Shown: positions 43,758 through 52,320, counted from the stretch's first letter. The stretch is DNA of 64,000 nt from Streptomyces sp. 846.5 (GCF_004365705.1 NZ_SOBN01000001.1:1752555-1816554); one strand, 5' to 3'. A program made the numbers and translations. The notes: generated from the sequence alone by a model not told the origin.

Positions 43758-44072
43758 ATGAGCGACCCGAGCAGCATCCGCGCGACCCTCCTGGTGCTGT
43801 ACTCATCCCGGCTCGAAGAGTGCCGAGCGTTCTACAGCGATCTCGGCCTGTGCTTCACGACCGAGCAGCACGGACAGGGGCCCCGCCACTACGCGGCCAC
43901 TCTCGCGGACGGGGCGGTCTTCGAGATCTACCCAGCCCGCCCGGGCCGAGAGACCGGCATCCTGCGCCTTGGTCTCGCAATCATCGGTGCCACCGCGAAG
44001 CCGCCGCTCGGACCCGGCAAGCACCTACTCACCGACCCTGACGGCCGGACCATCGATATCCACTCGACCTGA
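43758..44072 (+). CDS. Small VOC/glyoxalase-superfamily protein
   Basis: The 104-residue product is a single VOC module with RATLLVLYSSRLEECRAFYSDLGLCFTTEQ at the N-terminus, AATLADGAVFEIYPA in the middle and LLTDPDGRTIDIHST at the C-terminus, where the final acidic/His positions would bind metal in the family. It is short, so it probably works as a dimer. It stands alone. The substrate is unknown. Confidence 0.8.
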   Translation: MSDPSSIRATLLVLYSSRLEECRAFYSDLGLCFTTEQHGQGPRHYAATLADGAVFEIYPARPGRETGILRLGLAIIGATAKPPLGPGKHLLTDPDGRTIDIHST

Positions 44073-44130
44073 CCCACGTCTATCGCAGGACAGTCGGCCC
44101 AGAAGCGCATGCCCAGAGGGGCGCTACGAC

Positions 44131-44206
44131 CAGGAGGAGAAGGTCACCTTCGACATCGCTCAGGGCCAGAAGGGCCCCAGGCCGAGAACATCACCCCGAC
44201 CTGACC
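44131..44206 (+). pseudogene. 3' remnant of a cold-shock (CspA-type) gene
   Basis: The frame reads EEKVTFDIAQGQKGP, the hallmark C-terminal strand of bacterial cold-shock proteins. One missing base then breaks the expected PQAENITP ending, which can be read in the next frame up to a TGA at about 44206. The N-terminal two thirds, including the RNP1 and RNP2 motifs, are absent. The normal-looking terminator just downstream (44216) is retained, so this is a truncated copy rather than chance similarity. Confidence 0.75.
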
Positions 44207-44215
44207 AGGCTTCGC

Positions 44216-44246
44216 AGGCGCCCCCACCAGTCGCTGCGGGGCGCCT
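44216..44246 (+). terminator. Terminator left behind the cold-shock remnant
   Basis: AGGCGCCCC (44216-44224) pairs with 44238-44246 around a 13-base loop. It lies 10 bases after the remnant's stop and would end transcription there; it also faces the convergent gene at 44283. Confidence 0.75.
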
Positions 44247-44282
44247 CGCCGTTTCGGGGCAGAAGGTTCAGCTCAGCTTGAC

Positions 44283-44858
44283 CTAGTTGGGGTGAGAGGG
44301 GTCGTAGTAGAAGGCCAAGGCGGAGAATCCCTGCTGCAAGCGGCCTCCGACCGTGGTGCACCAGGGCGTTGAGAACTCCTCCCACGCCTCGTACTCGCCG
44401 GGGTGGGCGTTCCAGGCGAAGCTGGTGGAGATTTCCAAGGTGCGGGTCTGGCCCGGGTTGAAGAACCCGATGCCCAGCTGATTGGTGTCCCAGATGGGGT
44501 CGAAGGTCTTGCTTCCGGGGTGCCAGGTGAAGTGGATCTGGTGCCAGCCGCTGTTGTCGACCCGCCACCAGACGGTGGGCGGGACGGTGCGCCACTTGTC
44601 CCCAGCGTCGATGGTGAGGCTGTACTGGGCCCATCGCCGGATGGAGTCCCGGTTCTTGATCGGCGTCGAGACGTCCAGCTTCTGGCCGGCGCGGTGAGCG
44701 TCAGGTACAACGCCGAAGTGCCCAGCGGCCTGGAGGCTGCCGTCCCAGCACGCCTGCTTGTAGGCGGGCGCTGTGGCCGCGTTGGCGGTGGCGGGCGTGA
44801 TGGCGAAGGCCGCTGCGACCGCCATGGCTATTGCCGCCGGGCGCGCATTGTTGAACAT
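44283..44858 (-). CDS. Secreted hypothetical protein, 191 residues
   Basis: This protein has a clear Sec signal peptide (residues 1-27, cleavage after ANA). The mature 164 residues are rich in Trp and aromatic residues (WWRVDNSGWHQIHFTW, IGFFNPGQTRTLEIS, GEYEAWEEFSTPWC) and look like an all-beta domain with one possible disulfide (Cys in QACWDG and PWCTT). I do not recognise a family. It is monocistronic and convergent with the cold-shock remnant. Confidence 0.7.
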   Translation of the reverse strand: MFNNARPAAIAMAVAAAFAITPATANAATAPAYKQACWDGSLQAAGHFGVVPDAHRAGQKLDVSTPIKNRDSIRRWAQYSLTIDAGDKWRTVPPTVWWRVDNSGWHQIHFTWHPGSKTFDPIWDTNQLGIGFFNPGQTRTLEISTSFAWNAHPGEYEAWEEFSTPWCTTVGGRLQQGFSALAFYYDPSHPN

Positions 44859-44987
44859 GGTCCCCCTTGTGCGAATGCTGTGCCGATGTCAGTGGATCCT
44901 AGCGATGTGATGATCGGCATTCGCCCGAGGGTTCGCTTACGACGTCCAGCCCCCAGTGCCGCGGTGTGCAGCAGCCCGGTTCGATAC

Positions 44988-45001
44988 CGCAAGTTCCTGC
45001 A
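44988..45001. promoter_or_regulatory. First copy of the GCAAGTTCCTGCA motif
   Basis: CGCAAGTTCCTGCA contains a 13-nt word repeated exactly at 46652-46664. It lies 75 bases before the small gene at 45076 and is partly palindromic (TGCA ends at the second copy). It is a candidate binding site for the helix-turn-helix protein encoded at 45804. Confidence 0.6.
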
Positions 45002-45075
45002 TACTCATGGCGATCTCGACAGCGGAGCGTGCAAGCTCAGTCACAGCACCTCCCCCGATCGAGAGAGGCACAGCC

Positions 45076-45297
45076 ATGGCACTGCACATGCTCGGCAAGG
45101 ACCCCAACAGCCCCAACAACGGCAGCCCCACCGTGTACCTCGACGACGAGACCGGCAACTACCTCCTCCAGGGGTGGAAGGTCACCGACGCTGCCCGCCT
45201 CGCCCAGCTCAACCTCCCCGACCACGAGACTGTGATCGAATTCCCCCGACGGATGATGCAGTTCTTCCCGGAGGTCAACGGTGGCGGCGGCGTTTGA
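45076..45297 (+). CDS. Small conserved protein at a WhiJ-type locus
   Basis: The product has 73 residues: MALHMLGKDPNSPNNGSPTV leads into VYLDDETGNYLLQGWKV and DHETVIEFPRRMMQFFPEV. I recall such small proteins directly upstream of DUF6879 and Scr1/WhiJ-type regulator genes in Streptomyces. It has no membrane segment or known domain. ATG 45076 follows GAGAGAGGCACAGCC. Its 3' end overlaps the start of the DUF6879 gene (GTG 45281) by 17 bases. Confidence 0.75.
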   Translation: MALHMLGKDPNSPNNGSPTVYLDDETGNYLLQGWKVTDAARLAQLNLPDHETVIEFPRRMMQFFPEVNGGGGV

Positions 45298-45784
45298 GGA
45301 TCTGTTCCGCTCCGCACGGCGGTCAGCCGTGCACCTCGAAATGCGCGACGGGTACGCCCGTGACGCCGACTTCGAGGAGTGGAACAGTGGGAGTCGCTTC
45401 GATCCCGCAGAGCGGTGGCAGTCATGGTTCGACCTCATGGCCCGGACGACGATCCGCGGGGTGGAGGTACGCCGCGCCCGGATCGTCTCCGAGCCGATCA
45501 GCGACTACATCCGCTTCGAGTACGACGTCACCAGCGGGCACAACATCAAGTCCGGTGAGCAGGTTCGTTGGCTGCCCCGTCGGCAGGCCTCGGATCTGGC
45601 GCTGCCGGGTAACGACTACTGGCTCTTCGACGGCGAGACGGTGCTCTTCAACCACTTCGCCGGCGATGGCACGATGACGGGCGAGGAACTGGTCACTGAC
45701 GCCAGGACTGTCGCGCTGTGCTCCGTGGCCTTCGAGTCCGTATGGCAGCGTGCTGTTCCACACGAGGACTACCGCCCCGTCTGA
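45281..45784 (+). CDS. DUF6879 family protein
   Basis: This 167-residue protein matches the DUF6879 family of Streptomyces: AFEDLFRSARRSAVHLEMRDGY at the N-terminus, the central RRARIVSEPISDYIRFEYDVT, and the WLPRRQASDLALPGNDYWLFD segment. It regularly accompanies WhiJ-type helix-turn-helix regulators and is thought to be the effector or partner side of a toxin-antitoxin-like pair; the activity is unknown. The start is GTG 45281, inside the preceding gene. The regulator gene follows after 19 bases. Confidence 0.82.
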   Translation: MAAAFEDLFRSARRSAVHLEMRDGYARDADFEEWNSGSRFDPAERWQSWFDLMARTTIRGVEVRRARIVSEPISDYIRFEYDVTSGHNIKSGEQVRWLPRRQASDLALPGNDYWLFDGETVLFNHFAGDGTMTGEELVTDARTVALCSVAFESVWQRAVPHEDYRPV

Positions 45785-45803
45785 GAGTCGGCAAGCTGAT
45801 CAC

Positions 45804-46646
45804 ATGTCCTCCTCCAGCGTCGCCCACGCACGGGAAGCCCTCGGTCAGCGTCTGCGCGAGATCCGGAAGGACTCCGGTCTCACCGCGCGGGCGCTGGCTG
45901 AGTTGTGCGGCTGGCACGAATCCAAGTGCTCGCGCTTCGAGCACGGCAAGGTCACCCCGTCCGACGCCGACCTACGGGCCTGGGCGCTGCGCTGCGGGGT
46001 CCCGGGACAGGCCGCCGATCTGATCGCCACTGCCCGCGGCATCGACGGTATGTATGTCGAGTGGCGCCGGATGGAGAGCTCCGGGCTCAAGCACGCCCAG
46101 GAGTCGGTGCTGCCGCTCTGGGAGCGCACACGGCGCTTCCGGGCCTACTCGTCGTGGCTGATCCCCGGCCCCCTGCAGACCCGGCCGTACATCGAGACCC
46201 TGCTGACTGCGATCCGCGATCGGCGTGAAGTCCCTGACGACCTGGACGCCGCCGTACAGGTGCGCATCGACAAGCAGCAGGTCCTCCACCAGGCCGGCCG
46301 CCGCTTCGCGATCCTGCTGGAAGAGAGCGTGCTCCGGCACCGGATCGGCAGCGAGGAGGCCATGGCGGAGCAGCTCGGCCATCTTCTGTCGGTGGCTTCC
46401 CTGCCGGCCGTGAGCCTGGGCATCGTGCCCTTCACGGCGGATCGCTCCACGCTGTGGCCGGTCGAGGACTTCTGGATCTTCGACGACACGCAGGTGAACG
46501 TCGAGCTTGTCTCCGCTTACCTGACGATCAGCCAGCCCCACGAGATCGGCATGTACGTGGACGCCTTCTCTGCGCTGTCCGGCCTTGCTGTGTTCGGCTC
46601 CGGAGCACGCAAGCTGATCGGCGCGGCGATCCAAACGCTCGGGTGA
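45804..46646 (+). CDS. WhiJ/Scr1-type helix-turn-helix regulator (DUF5753)
   Basis: This is a 280-residue regulator with an N-terminal XRE-type helix-turn-helix (about residues 12-66: LREIRKDSGLTARALAELCGWHESKCSRFEHGKVTPS). The large DUF5753 effector domain includes RAYSSWLIPGPLQTRPYIETLL, FAILLEESVLRHRIG and LGIVPFTADRSTLWPVEDFWIFD. Relatives such as WhiJ influence sporulation and are described as antitoxin-like. ATG 45804 is preferred. The repeated word GCAAGTTCCTGCA lies before and after its locus, suggesting autoregulation. Confidence 0.9.
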   Translation: MSSSSVAHAREALGQRLREIRKDSGLTARALAELCGWHESKCSRFEHGKVTPSDADLRAWALRCGVPGQAADLIATARGIDGMYVEWRRMESSGLKHAQESVLPLWERTRRFRAYSSWLIPGPLQTRPYIETLLTAIRDRREVPDDLDAAVQVRIDKQQVLHQAGRRFAILLEESVLRHRIGSEEAMAEQLGHLLSVASLPAVSLGIVPFTADRSTLWPVEDFWIFDDTQVNVELVSAYLTISQPHEIGMYVDAFSALSGLAVFGSGARKLIGAAIQTLG

Positions 46647-46650
46647 CTTC

Positions 46651-46664
46651 TGCAAGTTCCTGCA
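46651..46664. promoter_or_regulatory. Second copy of the GCAAGTTCCTGCA motif
   Basis: TGCAAGTTCCTGCA lies 43 bases before the start of the next small gene (46708), with TGCA at both ends. Its 13 right-hand bases equal those at 44989-45001. Confidence 0.6.
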
Positions 46665-46707
46665 CATTCGTTGAGGCCGAGTTCCAGCCACACCTACCGT
46701 CCGTCAC

Positions 46708-46932
46708 ATGGCGAACACAGCCGAAGCACCCCCTCTCTCCTTGCCGTTCGACGATCAGGTCCTCGTCCGGCTGCACGCGTTGGCGTGCCTCTCCCGCGGC
46801 AGCACTACCGGGCCGCTGACCCCGGCCGGCCACGTGTACACCGGCGACGGGGACGGCGGCCGGTACAGCTGGCCCGTCGTCGCCTGCCCGGAGCACGTCG
46901 GCGACGGCCCCGCACGGGCAGACCGGCCATGA
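46708..46932 (+). CDS. Small conserved protein, 74 residues
   Basis: The product reads LPFDDQVLVRLHALACLSRGSTTGPLTPAGHVYTGDGDGGRYSWPVVACPEHVG. In relatives that I recall, the ACLSRG position is a CxxC half of a zinc site, so here one Cys appears to be replaced. Its stop overlaps the ATG of the next gene (ATGA). It is the first of three small coupled genes downstream of the second 13-nt motif. Confidence 0.65.
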   Translation: MANTAEAPPLSLPFDDQVLVRLHALACLSRGSTTGPLTPAGHVYTGDGDGGRYSWPVVACPEHVGDGPARADRP

Positions 46933-47162
46933 CCGCGCCGTCCGTCCCCTCCGGAGCCGCCGGCAGAGTGCTGCCGCATCCGTGGGACCTGCACATCGAG
47001 CAGTGCCGCGGCCTGCGCTGCGTGTGGTGCAAGACGACCCTCGGCGGCGACCGGGTACCGGCCGGCACCACGGAGAGCGTCCACCAGCACGGCGCCTACC
47101 GGCGCGTGGTGACGTTCCGCCTGTTCTCCTGCCCGGCCTGCCCCGAGGAGCCGACGCCATGA
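46929..47162 (+). CDS. Small Cys-rich protein, possible zinc ribbon
   Basis: The 77-residue product has paired cysteines: HIEQCRGLRCVWCKTT and LFSCPACPEEP, giving a potential four-Cys zinc site. It is coupled by ATGA overlaps to genes on both sides, so the three are made together. A helper or regulatory role in the WhiJ-type locus is plausible but unproven. Confidence 0.65.
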   Translation: MTAPSVPSGAAGRVLPHPWDLHIEQCRGLRCVWCKTTLGGDRVPAGTTESVHQHGAYRRVVTFRLFSCPACPEEPTP

Positions 47163-47408
47163 CCGACGACCCGCACCCCGACGACACCGCCTTCCTCAAC
47201 ACCATCGCGTTCACCTCGACGTACGTGCGCCGGTACTGCGACCGCTGCAAGAAGGAACACCACACCGTGATCGTCGACGGCATCGAGCCGGCACCGGCCC
47301 CGCTGGGACATCCGCTTCTGCGGCCCGTGCCTCGCCGTGATCCTCGCCGATGCGCGCAGACTGGCCGGCGACAGCGATCATATTCCGGCGCTGCCCGCGT
47401 ACTACTGA
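47159..47408 (+). pseudogene. Small zinc-ribbon gene with a one-base frameshift
   Basis: ATG 47159 opens a frame reading YCDRCKKEHHTVIVDGIEPAPA and then becomes incoherent. From 47301 the neighbouring frame reads RWDIRFCGPCLAVILADARR and ends at TGA 47408. Joining them, by removing one C from the CCCC run at 47298-47301, gives a compact protein with two CxxC pairs about 30 residues apart. The gene is coupled to the preceding one. It is either truly broken or a consensus error. Confidence 0.68.
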
Positions 47409-48082
47409 ACTCCCACCCGGCTGGCCCCTGCGGTGGTGCCGCAGCCGGGCGGGGCACCACGGTCGTCCGAAGCGTGCGGCGAGGCTCCTCCCTGCTTCGT
47501 GGTCCGCACAATGCCAGCGAGTTCCAGTTGGCGCGCGAGGCGCTCGGGGTCCCAGTCGACGTAGTCCTCGCCGAGGTTGACCAGAAGAAGCGCATGCGCG
47601 TGAGTACCCGTACTCAGGCGCTCGCGCCTCATGTCGGGCACTCTGGCGCCATGGTGACGACCATGTTGCCGCCGGACTTGTACGGCGCTGCCCTGTGCGG
47701 CTCCAGGGCCTGCTTGAAGTCGGATGCGGTCGCGATACTCAGCCGGGCCGCGCTCGGCCAGGCGTTGGCGAACCTCGTCAGTGACCACCTCGACGGTGGG
47801 GTCGAGGGCGATCCACGGCGCCAGGGCGCGGAGGCTCGCGGTCTTGCCCTGGTTGGACAGGCCAGTGACCAGTGCGTGCTTCTGGAACAGGCTGAGGGTG
47901 TCGGCGTCCCCACCCAGATCCAGGTCCCACGGTGCTCGCCCGGCCTTGTAGTTGGCGGTCCTGGTCGGGTCGGCGACCAGCGGCGAGGCGGGCACGGGCT
48001 CGGGCTCGTCTAGGACGCCGCTGTCCGCGATCCACAGCCGCACAGTGCGGGTGAGGAGCTCCCTCGTCCGGTCGGGCGCCGC
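47402..48082 (-). pseudogene. Remnant of an FtsK/SpoIIIE-type ATPase gene
   Basis: The frame begins directly after the NIPSNAP stop with no start codon (RTRELLTRTVRLWIADSG) and contains a Walker A motif in ALVTGLSNQGKTASLRALAPW. After ALDPTVE the expected Walker B and sensor regions are missing. The text changes abruptly to a different sequence (VTDEVRQRLAERGPAEYRDRI), then shifts frame (ASDFKQALEPHRAAPYKSGG in the alternative frame) and ends in unrelated residues. This looks like a mosaic of deletions. The motor domain resembles ATPases of Streptomyces integrative elements, so it may be the scar of one. Confidence 0.65.
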
Positions 48083-48409
48083 TCAGCGGAGCTGGTCCCC
48101 TGGCCCGCTGTCGAGCGGCCGTAGGAATCGGCGCTCGTAGCGTTTGATGCAGCCGGTGTCGCGGGCCAGCTTGAATGCCTCCTGGCATTCCGGGTCGGAC
48201 ATGCTGTCCGTGCGGTACTGCTCGTACGCGGCGAAGCCGGGGAAGGAGAAGAGGGCGTAGGCAATGTCGCTGTCGCCTTCACTCGGTAGGAAGTAGCCGT
48301 GGTGCGTCCCACCGAAGCGGTTGACGAGTCTGACCCAGCGGCGGCCGTACTCCTCGAAGTCCGCGAGCTTGTCCGCGTCGATCTCGTATTTCAGGTGAAC
48401 GGTGATCAT
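48083..48409 (-). CDS. NIPSNAP family protein
   Basis: This is a 108-residue ferredoxin-like dimeric alpha/beta-barrel protein. The N-terminal [26 protein letters not shown], the [13 protein letters not shown] loop and the [16 protein letters not shown] helix fit the NIPSNAP family. The biochemical role of bacterial members is unknown. It is divergent from the alpha-hydroxy-acid oxidase gene, with 122 bases between starts. Its stop is fused to the edge of the FtsK remnant. Confidence 0.87.
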   Translation of the reverse strand: MITVHLKYEIDADKLADFEEYGRRWVRLVNRFGGTHHGYFLPSEGDSDIAYALFSFPGFAAYEQYRTDSMSDPECQEAFKLARDTGCIKRYERRFLRPLDSGPGDQLR

Positions 48410-48531
48410 GCGTCCCGATCATGCCGCATCGCCGGCTCGGGCTGGAGGGCGGTTCAGGCCGCGAACGGTACACCGGCGTCGACGGAGCGGCTGTCCTGGT
48501 CGAGGATGAGTCCCAGCAGCCGCTCGATCAG

Positions 48532-49710
48532 ATGGGACAAGGCATGGGACAGCCGTTCGGCTCCTACCAGAACGAGATCTACCTCAACGGGCTGGGCGGC
48601 ATCGTGCCGCAGTACCCGATGGGCTTCGCGGAGCTGGAGGAGCGGGCGGAGGCGGCGTTGCCGCCCTCGGTGTGGTCGTACGTCGCCGGTGGCGCGGGTG
48701 ACGAGCGCACGCAGCGGGCCAATGTGGCAGCCTTTGAGCGCTGGGGGCTCGTGCCGCGGATGTTCGTCGGCGCGGCGGAGCGCGATCTGTCGGTGGAGCT
48801 GTTCGGAATGCGGCTCGCCTCGCCGGTGTTCATGGCACCGGTCGGCGTCATCGGGCTGTGCGCCCAGGACGGGCACGGGGACCTGGCCACCGCGCGGGCC
48901 GCCGCGCGCACGGGCGTACCGATGGTCGCCTCCACGCTCACCGTCGACCCGCTGGAGCAGGTCGCCGCCGAGTTCGGGGACACCCCGGGCCTGTTCCAGC
49001 TGTACACCCCCACCGACAAGGAACTGGCCGCGAGCCTGGTGCACCGGGCCGAGCAGGCGGGCTACCGGGGCATCGTGGTCACCCTGGACACCTGGATCAC
49101 CGGCTGGCGCCCGCGCGACCTGGCCACCGCCAACTTCCCCCAGCTGCGCGGCCACTGCCTGGCCAACTACACCAGCGACCCGGTCTTCCGGGCCCGGCTG
49201 CAGCGCACCCCCGAGGAGGACCCGCAGGCCGCGGTGTTCCTCTGGACGCAGCTCTTCGGCAATCCGCTGACCTGGAGCGACCTGCCGTGGCTGCGCTCTC
49301 TGACCGACCTGCCACTGATCGTCAAGGGCGTCTGCCACCCCGAGGACGTCCGGCGGGCCAAGGACGCCGGCGTGGACGGCATCTACTGCTCCAACCACGG
49401 CGGCCGTCAGGCCAACGGCGGGCTCCCGGCCCTGGACGCGCTGCCCGCCGTGGTCGAAGCCGCCGACGGCCTGCCGGTCCTGTTCGACTCCGGGATCCGC
49501 AGCGGGGCCGACATCGTCAAGGCCGTCGCCCTGGGCGCCTCCGCCGTCGGCATCGGCCGCCCGTACGCCTACGGTCTCGCCCTCGGCGGCGCCGACGGCA
49601 TCGTCCATGTGCTCCGCTCGCTCCTCGCCGAAGCCGACCTGATCATGGCCGTCGACGGCTACCCGACCCTCGCCGACCTCACCCCGGAGACCCTCCGACG
49701 CGTCGGCTGA
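48532..49710 (+). CDS. FMN-dependent alpha-hydroxy-acid oxidase, lactate 2-monooxygenase-like
   Basis: This is a 392-residue flavoprotein with the (beta/alpha)8 fold. Key sites are [16 protein letters not shown] near the N-terminus, the substrate-side [25 protein letters not shown], and the active-site [15 protein letters not shown] with the base His and substrate Arg. [28 protein letters not shown] binds the FMN phosphate. The N-terminus [13 protein letters not shown] is typical of the lactate 2-monooxygenase branch. ATG 48532 is preferred, with ATG 48544 possible; the 37 residues encoded upstream look non-native. It oxidises a 2-hydroxy acid such as lactate. Confidence 0.9.
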   Translation: MGQGMGQPFGSYQNEIYLNGLGGIVPQYPMGFAELEERAEAALPPSVWSYVAGGAGDERTQRANVAAFERWGLVPRMFVGAAERDLSVELFGMRLASPVFMAPVGVIGLCAQDGHGDLATARAAARTGVPMVASTLTVDPLEQVAAEFGDTPGLFQLYTPTDKELAASLVHRAEQAGYRGIVVTLDTWITGWRPRDLATANFPQLRGHCLANYTSDPVFRARLQRTPEEDPQAAVFLWTQLFGNPLTWSDLPWLRSLTDLPLIVKGVCHPEDVRRAKDAGVDGIYCSNHGGRQANGGLPALDALPAVVEAADGLPVLFDSGIRSGADIVKAVALGASAVGIGRPYAYGLALGGADGIVHVLRSLLAEADLIMAVDGYPTLADLTPETLRRVG

Positions 49711-49713
49711 CGC

Positions 49714-50139
49714 TCAGGGGTGCGGGGAGGGGTGCGGGGAGGTGTGCAGCTGGCCGGACCAGATCAGCACCGGGAAGGCGAGGAACCCGGCGCCGACGAT
49801 GAGGCCGATGACGGCGAAGCGCAGGGTGAGGTGACCTTCCGCGCGACGGGCGCGGTCGGGCCGGTCAGCCGGATAGCAGAGCAGGACGTCGTGTCCCACC
49901 GTTCCCTGGAACCCGGGCAGCTGCACCTGGAACGGGCGTCCGGCGGGATCCATGAAGCCGACCACGCTGGTGTACGTGTCGCCGCCCTTGCCCCGGGAGC
50001 GGGTGACGGACCGCACCAGCCCGTACACCCTCGGCCCCGCGTGGGCACGGCAGTGCCGCACGATCTCCCGCGCCACCATGGCCCACACCCCCAGGCCCAC
50101 GACTGCGGTCAGCCCGGCTGCGGCGTTGTTGCTCATCAT
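49714..50139 (-). CDS. DUF3592-type membrane protein
   Basis: This is a 141-residue protein with an N-terminal hydrophobic helix (about 8-24, LTAVVGLGVWAMVAREI), a DUF3592-like beta domain (VVGFMDPAGRPFQVQLPGFQGTVGHDVLLCYPADRP), and a second helix near the C-terminus (about 108-128). Function is unknown. It is convergent with the oxidase gene (3 bases apart) and divergent from the phosphoesterase gene. Confidence 0.78.
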   Translation of the reverse strand: MMSNNAAAGLTAVVGLGVWAMVAREIVRHCRAHAGPRVYGLVRSVTRSRGKGGDTYTSVVGFMDPAGRPFQVQLPGFQGTVGHDVLLCYPADRPDRARRAEGHLTLRFAVIGLIVGAGFLAFPVLIWSGQLHTSPHPSPHP

Positions 50140-50310
50140 CCTGTTCGGCTTCCTTTCTGCAGCTGAGCAGCCTAGGTGATGCCGCAGCGCGGCAGTGACA
50201 GAGGTGCTGTTGGGGGAGTGTTCGACCGCTGGTACCCGGCGCGCAGGTCCGGCGTACGGAAGGCGTCCCTAGCGTGACTCCGTTCGAACACCCGGCACCT
50301 TGGAGCGGAC

Positions 50311-52299
50311 ATGCACAGCACGGATGACCAGCACGCGGCCGGCTGCGAATGCCCCCGCACCGCGGAGCTCGACGGTGACGGCATCGCCGCGTCGAGCCGC
50401 CGTACCTTCCTGCACCGGGCCGGTGCGCTCGGCGCCGGCGCGGCCGCGGCGGGGCTGCTCGTCGACACTCCCGCGTATGCGGCTGGCGGCGGGGGCGAAG
50501 GAGGGAAGGACGACGACCCCTACGGCCTGACCACGATGACCCCGGTACCGCGCGGCAGGTGGAGCCCGGACCCGGAGAGCCCCCGGTTCACCGTCGTCGT
50601 GATGCCCGACACCCAGTACATGTTCGACGAGGACCGCATCCACCCGGTGCCCATGGAGGCGTCGTTCCGCTACGTCCTGGACCCGGCGGGCCGGGCCGGT
50701 GGCAGCGACGGGAACATCGTCTTCCTGGCCCACCTCGGCGACGTGACCAACAACGGTCTCGCCGAGGAGTACGCCGCGGCCACCAAGGTCTTCGACATGC
50801 TCGACCACGCGGGCGCCTCGTACGGCGTGCTGGCCGGCAACCACGACGTCAGGGGCACCGACCAGCGCGGCAGCACCCCGTACCTGGACACCTTCAGCGC
50901 CGCGCGGGCCAGGAAGACGCCCGGCTACCACTCCTCCAGCCCCGACGGCTACAACACCGCCCACATCTTCACCGCGGGTGCTCGCAAGTGGATGCTGCTG
51001 TCGCTGGACTGGCGGATGTCGGCCCAGGGTTTCGCCTGGGCCAACGCCGTCATCGCCGAGAACCCCACCCTGCCGGTGATCGTGACGACCCATGAGATCG
51101 TCGGCGCCGACGAGACCGGCACGGCCAGTCTGTCCGGCTACGGACAGCAGATGTGGGACGGCCTGATCAAGGACAACGACCAGATCTTCCTCACCCTCAA
51201 CGGGCACTACTGGCCGCCCGGCAGCACCGTGATGAAGAACAGCGCCGGCAATGACGTGCAGCTGCACATCACCAACTACCAGGACCGGTACTACGGTGGC
51301 GCGGGCATGATCCGCTCCTACCGATTCGACCTCGACCGCGGCGTGATCGACGTCGCCACCTTCTCCCCGTGGATCCGCGAGCTGGCGGCGAAGAAGGAAG
51401 CGAACGCCCTCGCCGCGCAGGAGCTCGAACTGACCTCCAAAGTCGACTACTTCTCGATGGAGATCGACTTCGACCAGCGCTTCGCCGGCTTCGCGCCGAT
51501 CCCGCCCCGCAAGGCGCGGCCGGCCCGGCGGATGCTGCTGCCCGGCACGCTCGCCTACTGGCGGTTCGACGAGGGCGGCACGGCGGGCAGCGACGTCGCC
51601 TCCGACACCGTGGTCAAGGACCAGACCGGGAAGGGCAACGACCTCGTGCTGCGCAGCGCCCCCGGCACCCCGGCGCACACGCTCTCCTGGACCGCCGACC
51701 ACCACCCCGACCAGCCCGGCCACGCGGGCCTGGTCTTCGCCGGCGAGGGCAACCCGGTCAGCGGCGCATACTTCCAGACGGTCGACCAGGCGCCGATCAA
51801 CCATGAGACCTTCGCCGACGGCTACACCTTCGAGGCGTTCTTCAAGGTGCCCACCGACTGGGACGGCGGCCGCAACGGCTGGTCCTCGCTGCTCAGCCGA
51901 GTGGGCAACGCCGGCCAGGCGGGCAAGAACGGCCCCACCGCCACTGCGGAGGAGCCCATCCTCGCCCTCAGCCTGTCCAGCTCGATCGAACTGCAGTGGA
52001 ACGCCTACCCGTTGAACCAGAACGGCGCCACCACCGCCTGGAGCCACCTGCTCCAGCAGAACCAGTGGTGGCACGTCGCCGTCGTCAACGACGGCCGGAT
52101 CAGCAAGCTCTACGTCAACGGATGCGAGGAGGGCCGCAACCCCACCAGCACCGCGATCGGCCTGACCAGCCTCAACATGCCCTTCCTGCTGGGCGGTTAC
52201 CTGTGGGACGGCGCGATCAACCAGGTCTTCCACGGCACCATCGGCGACGTCCGGATCACTGGCCGGGCGCTGTCGCCCCGCCAGTTCATGAACGCGTAG
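50311..52299 (+). CDS. Secreted calcineurin-like phosphoesterase with LamG-type domain
   Basis: This is a 662-residue protein with a Tat-type signal (SSRRTFLHRAGALGAG, about residues 28-58). The metallophosphoesterase domain (about 90-340) shows the metal ligands in order: VVMPDTQY, HLGDVTNNG, LAGNHDVRG, VTTHEIVG and LNGHYWPPG. The C-terminal third (about 400-660) is a concanavalin/LamG-type sandwich (GTLAYWRFDEGG, YTFEAFFKVP, WWHVAVVNDG, GTIGDVRITGRALSP). It probably cleaves phosphoesters outside the cell while bound to a glycan. It is monocistronic with a terminator at 52321. Confidence 0.9.
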   Translation: MHSTDDQHAAGCECPRTAELDGDGIAASSRRTFLHRAGALGAGAAAAGLLVDTPAYAAGGGGEGGKDDDPYGLTTMTPVPRGRWSPDPESPRFTVVVMPDTQYMFDEDRIHPVPMEASFRYVLDPAGRAGGSDGNIVFLAHLGDVTNNGLAEEYAAATKVFDMLDHAGASYGVLAGNHDVRGTDQRGSTPYLDTFSAARARKTPGYHSSSPDGYNTAHIFTAGARKWMLLSLDWRMSAQGFAWANAVIAENPTLPVIVTTHEIVGADETGTASLSGYGQQMWDGLIKDNDQIFLTLNGHYWPPGSTVMKNSAGNDVQLHITNYQDRYYGGAGMIRSYRFDLDRGVIDVATFSPWIRELAAKKEANALAAQELELTSKVDYFSMEIDFDQRFAGFAPIPPRKARPARRMLLPGTLAYWRFDEGGTAGSDVASDTVVKDQTGKGNDLVLRSAPGTPAHTLSWTADHHPDQPGHAGLVFAGEGNPVSGAYFQTVDQAPINHETFADGYTFEAFFKVPTDWDGGRNGWSSLLSRVGNAGQAGKNGPTATAEEPILALSLSSSIELQWNAYPLNQNGATTAWSHLLQQNQWWHVAVVNDGRISKLYVNGCEEGRNPTSTAIGLTSLNMPFLLGGYLWDGAINQVFHGTIGDVRITGRALSPRQFMNA

Positions 52300-52320
52300 A
52301 GCACCGGAAGCAACTGCCGA

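Noticed and set aside
48421..48531. 37-residue N-terminal extension of the alpha-hydroxy-acid oxidase
   Set aside because: It lacks a ribosome site and does not match the family start, which begins near the [11 protein letters not shown] segment.
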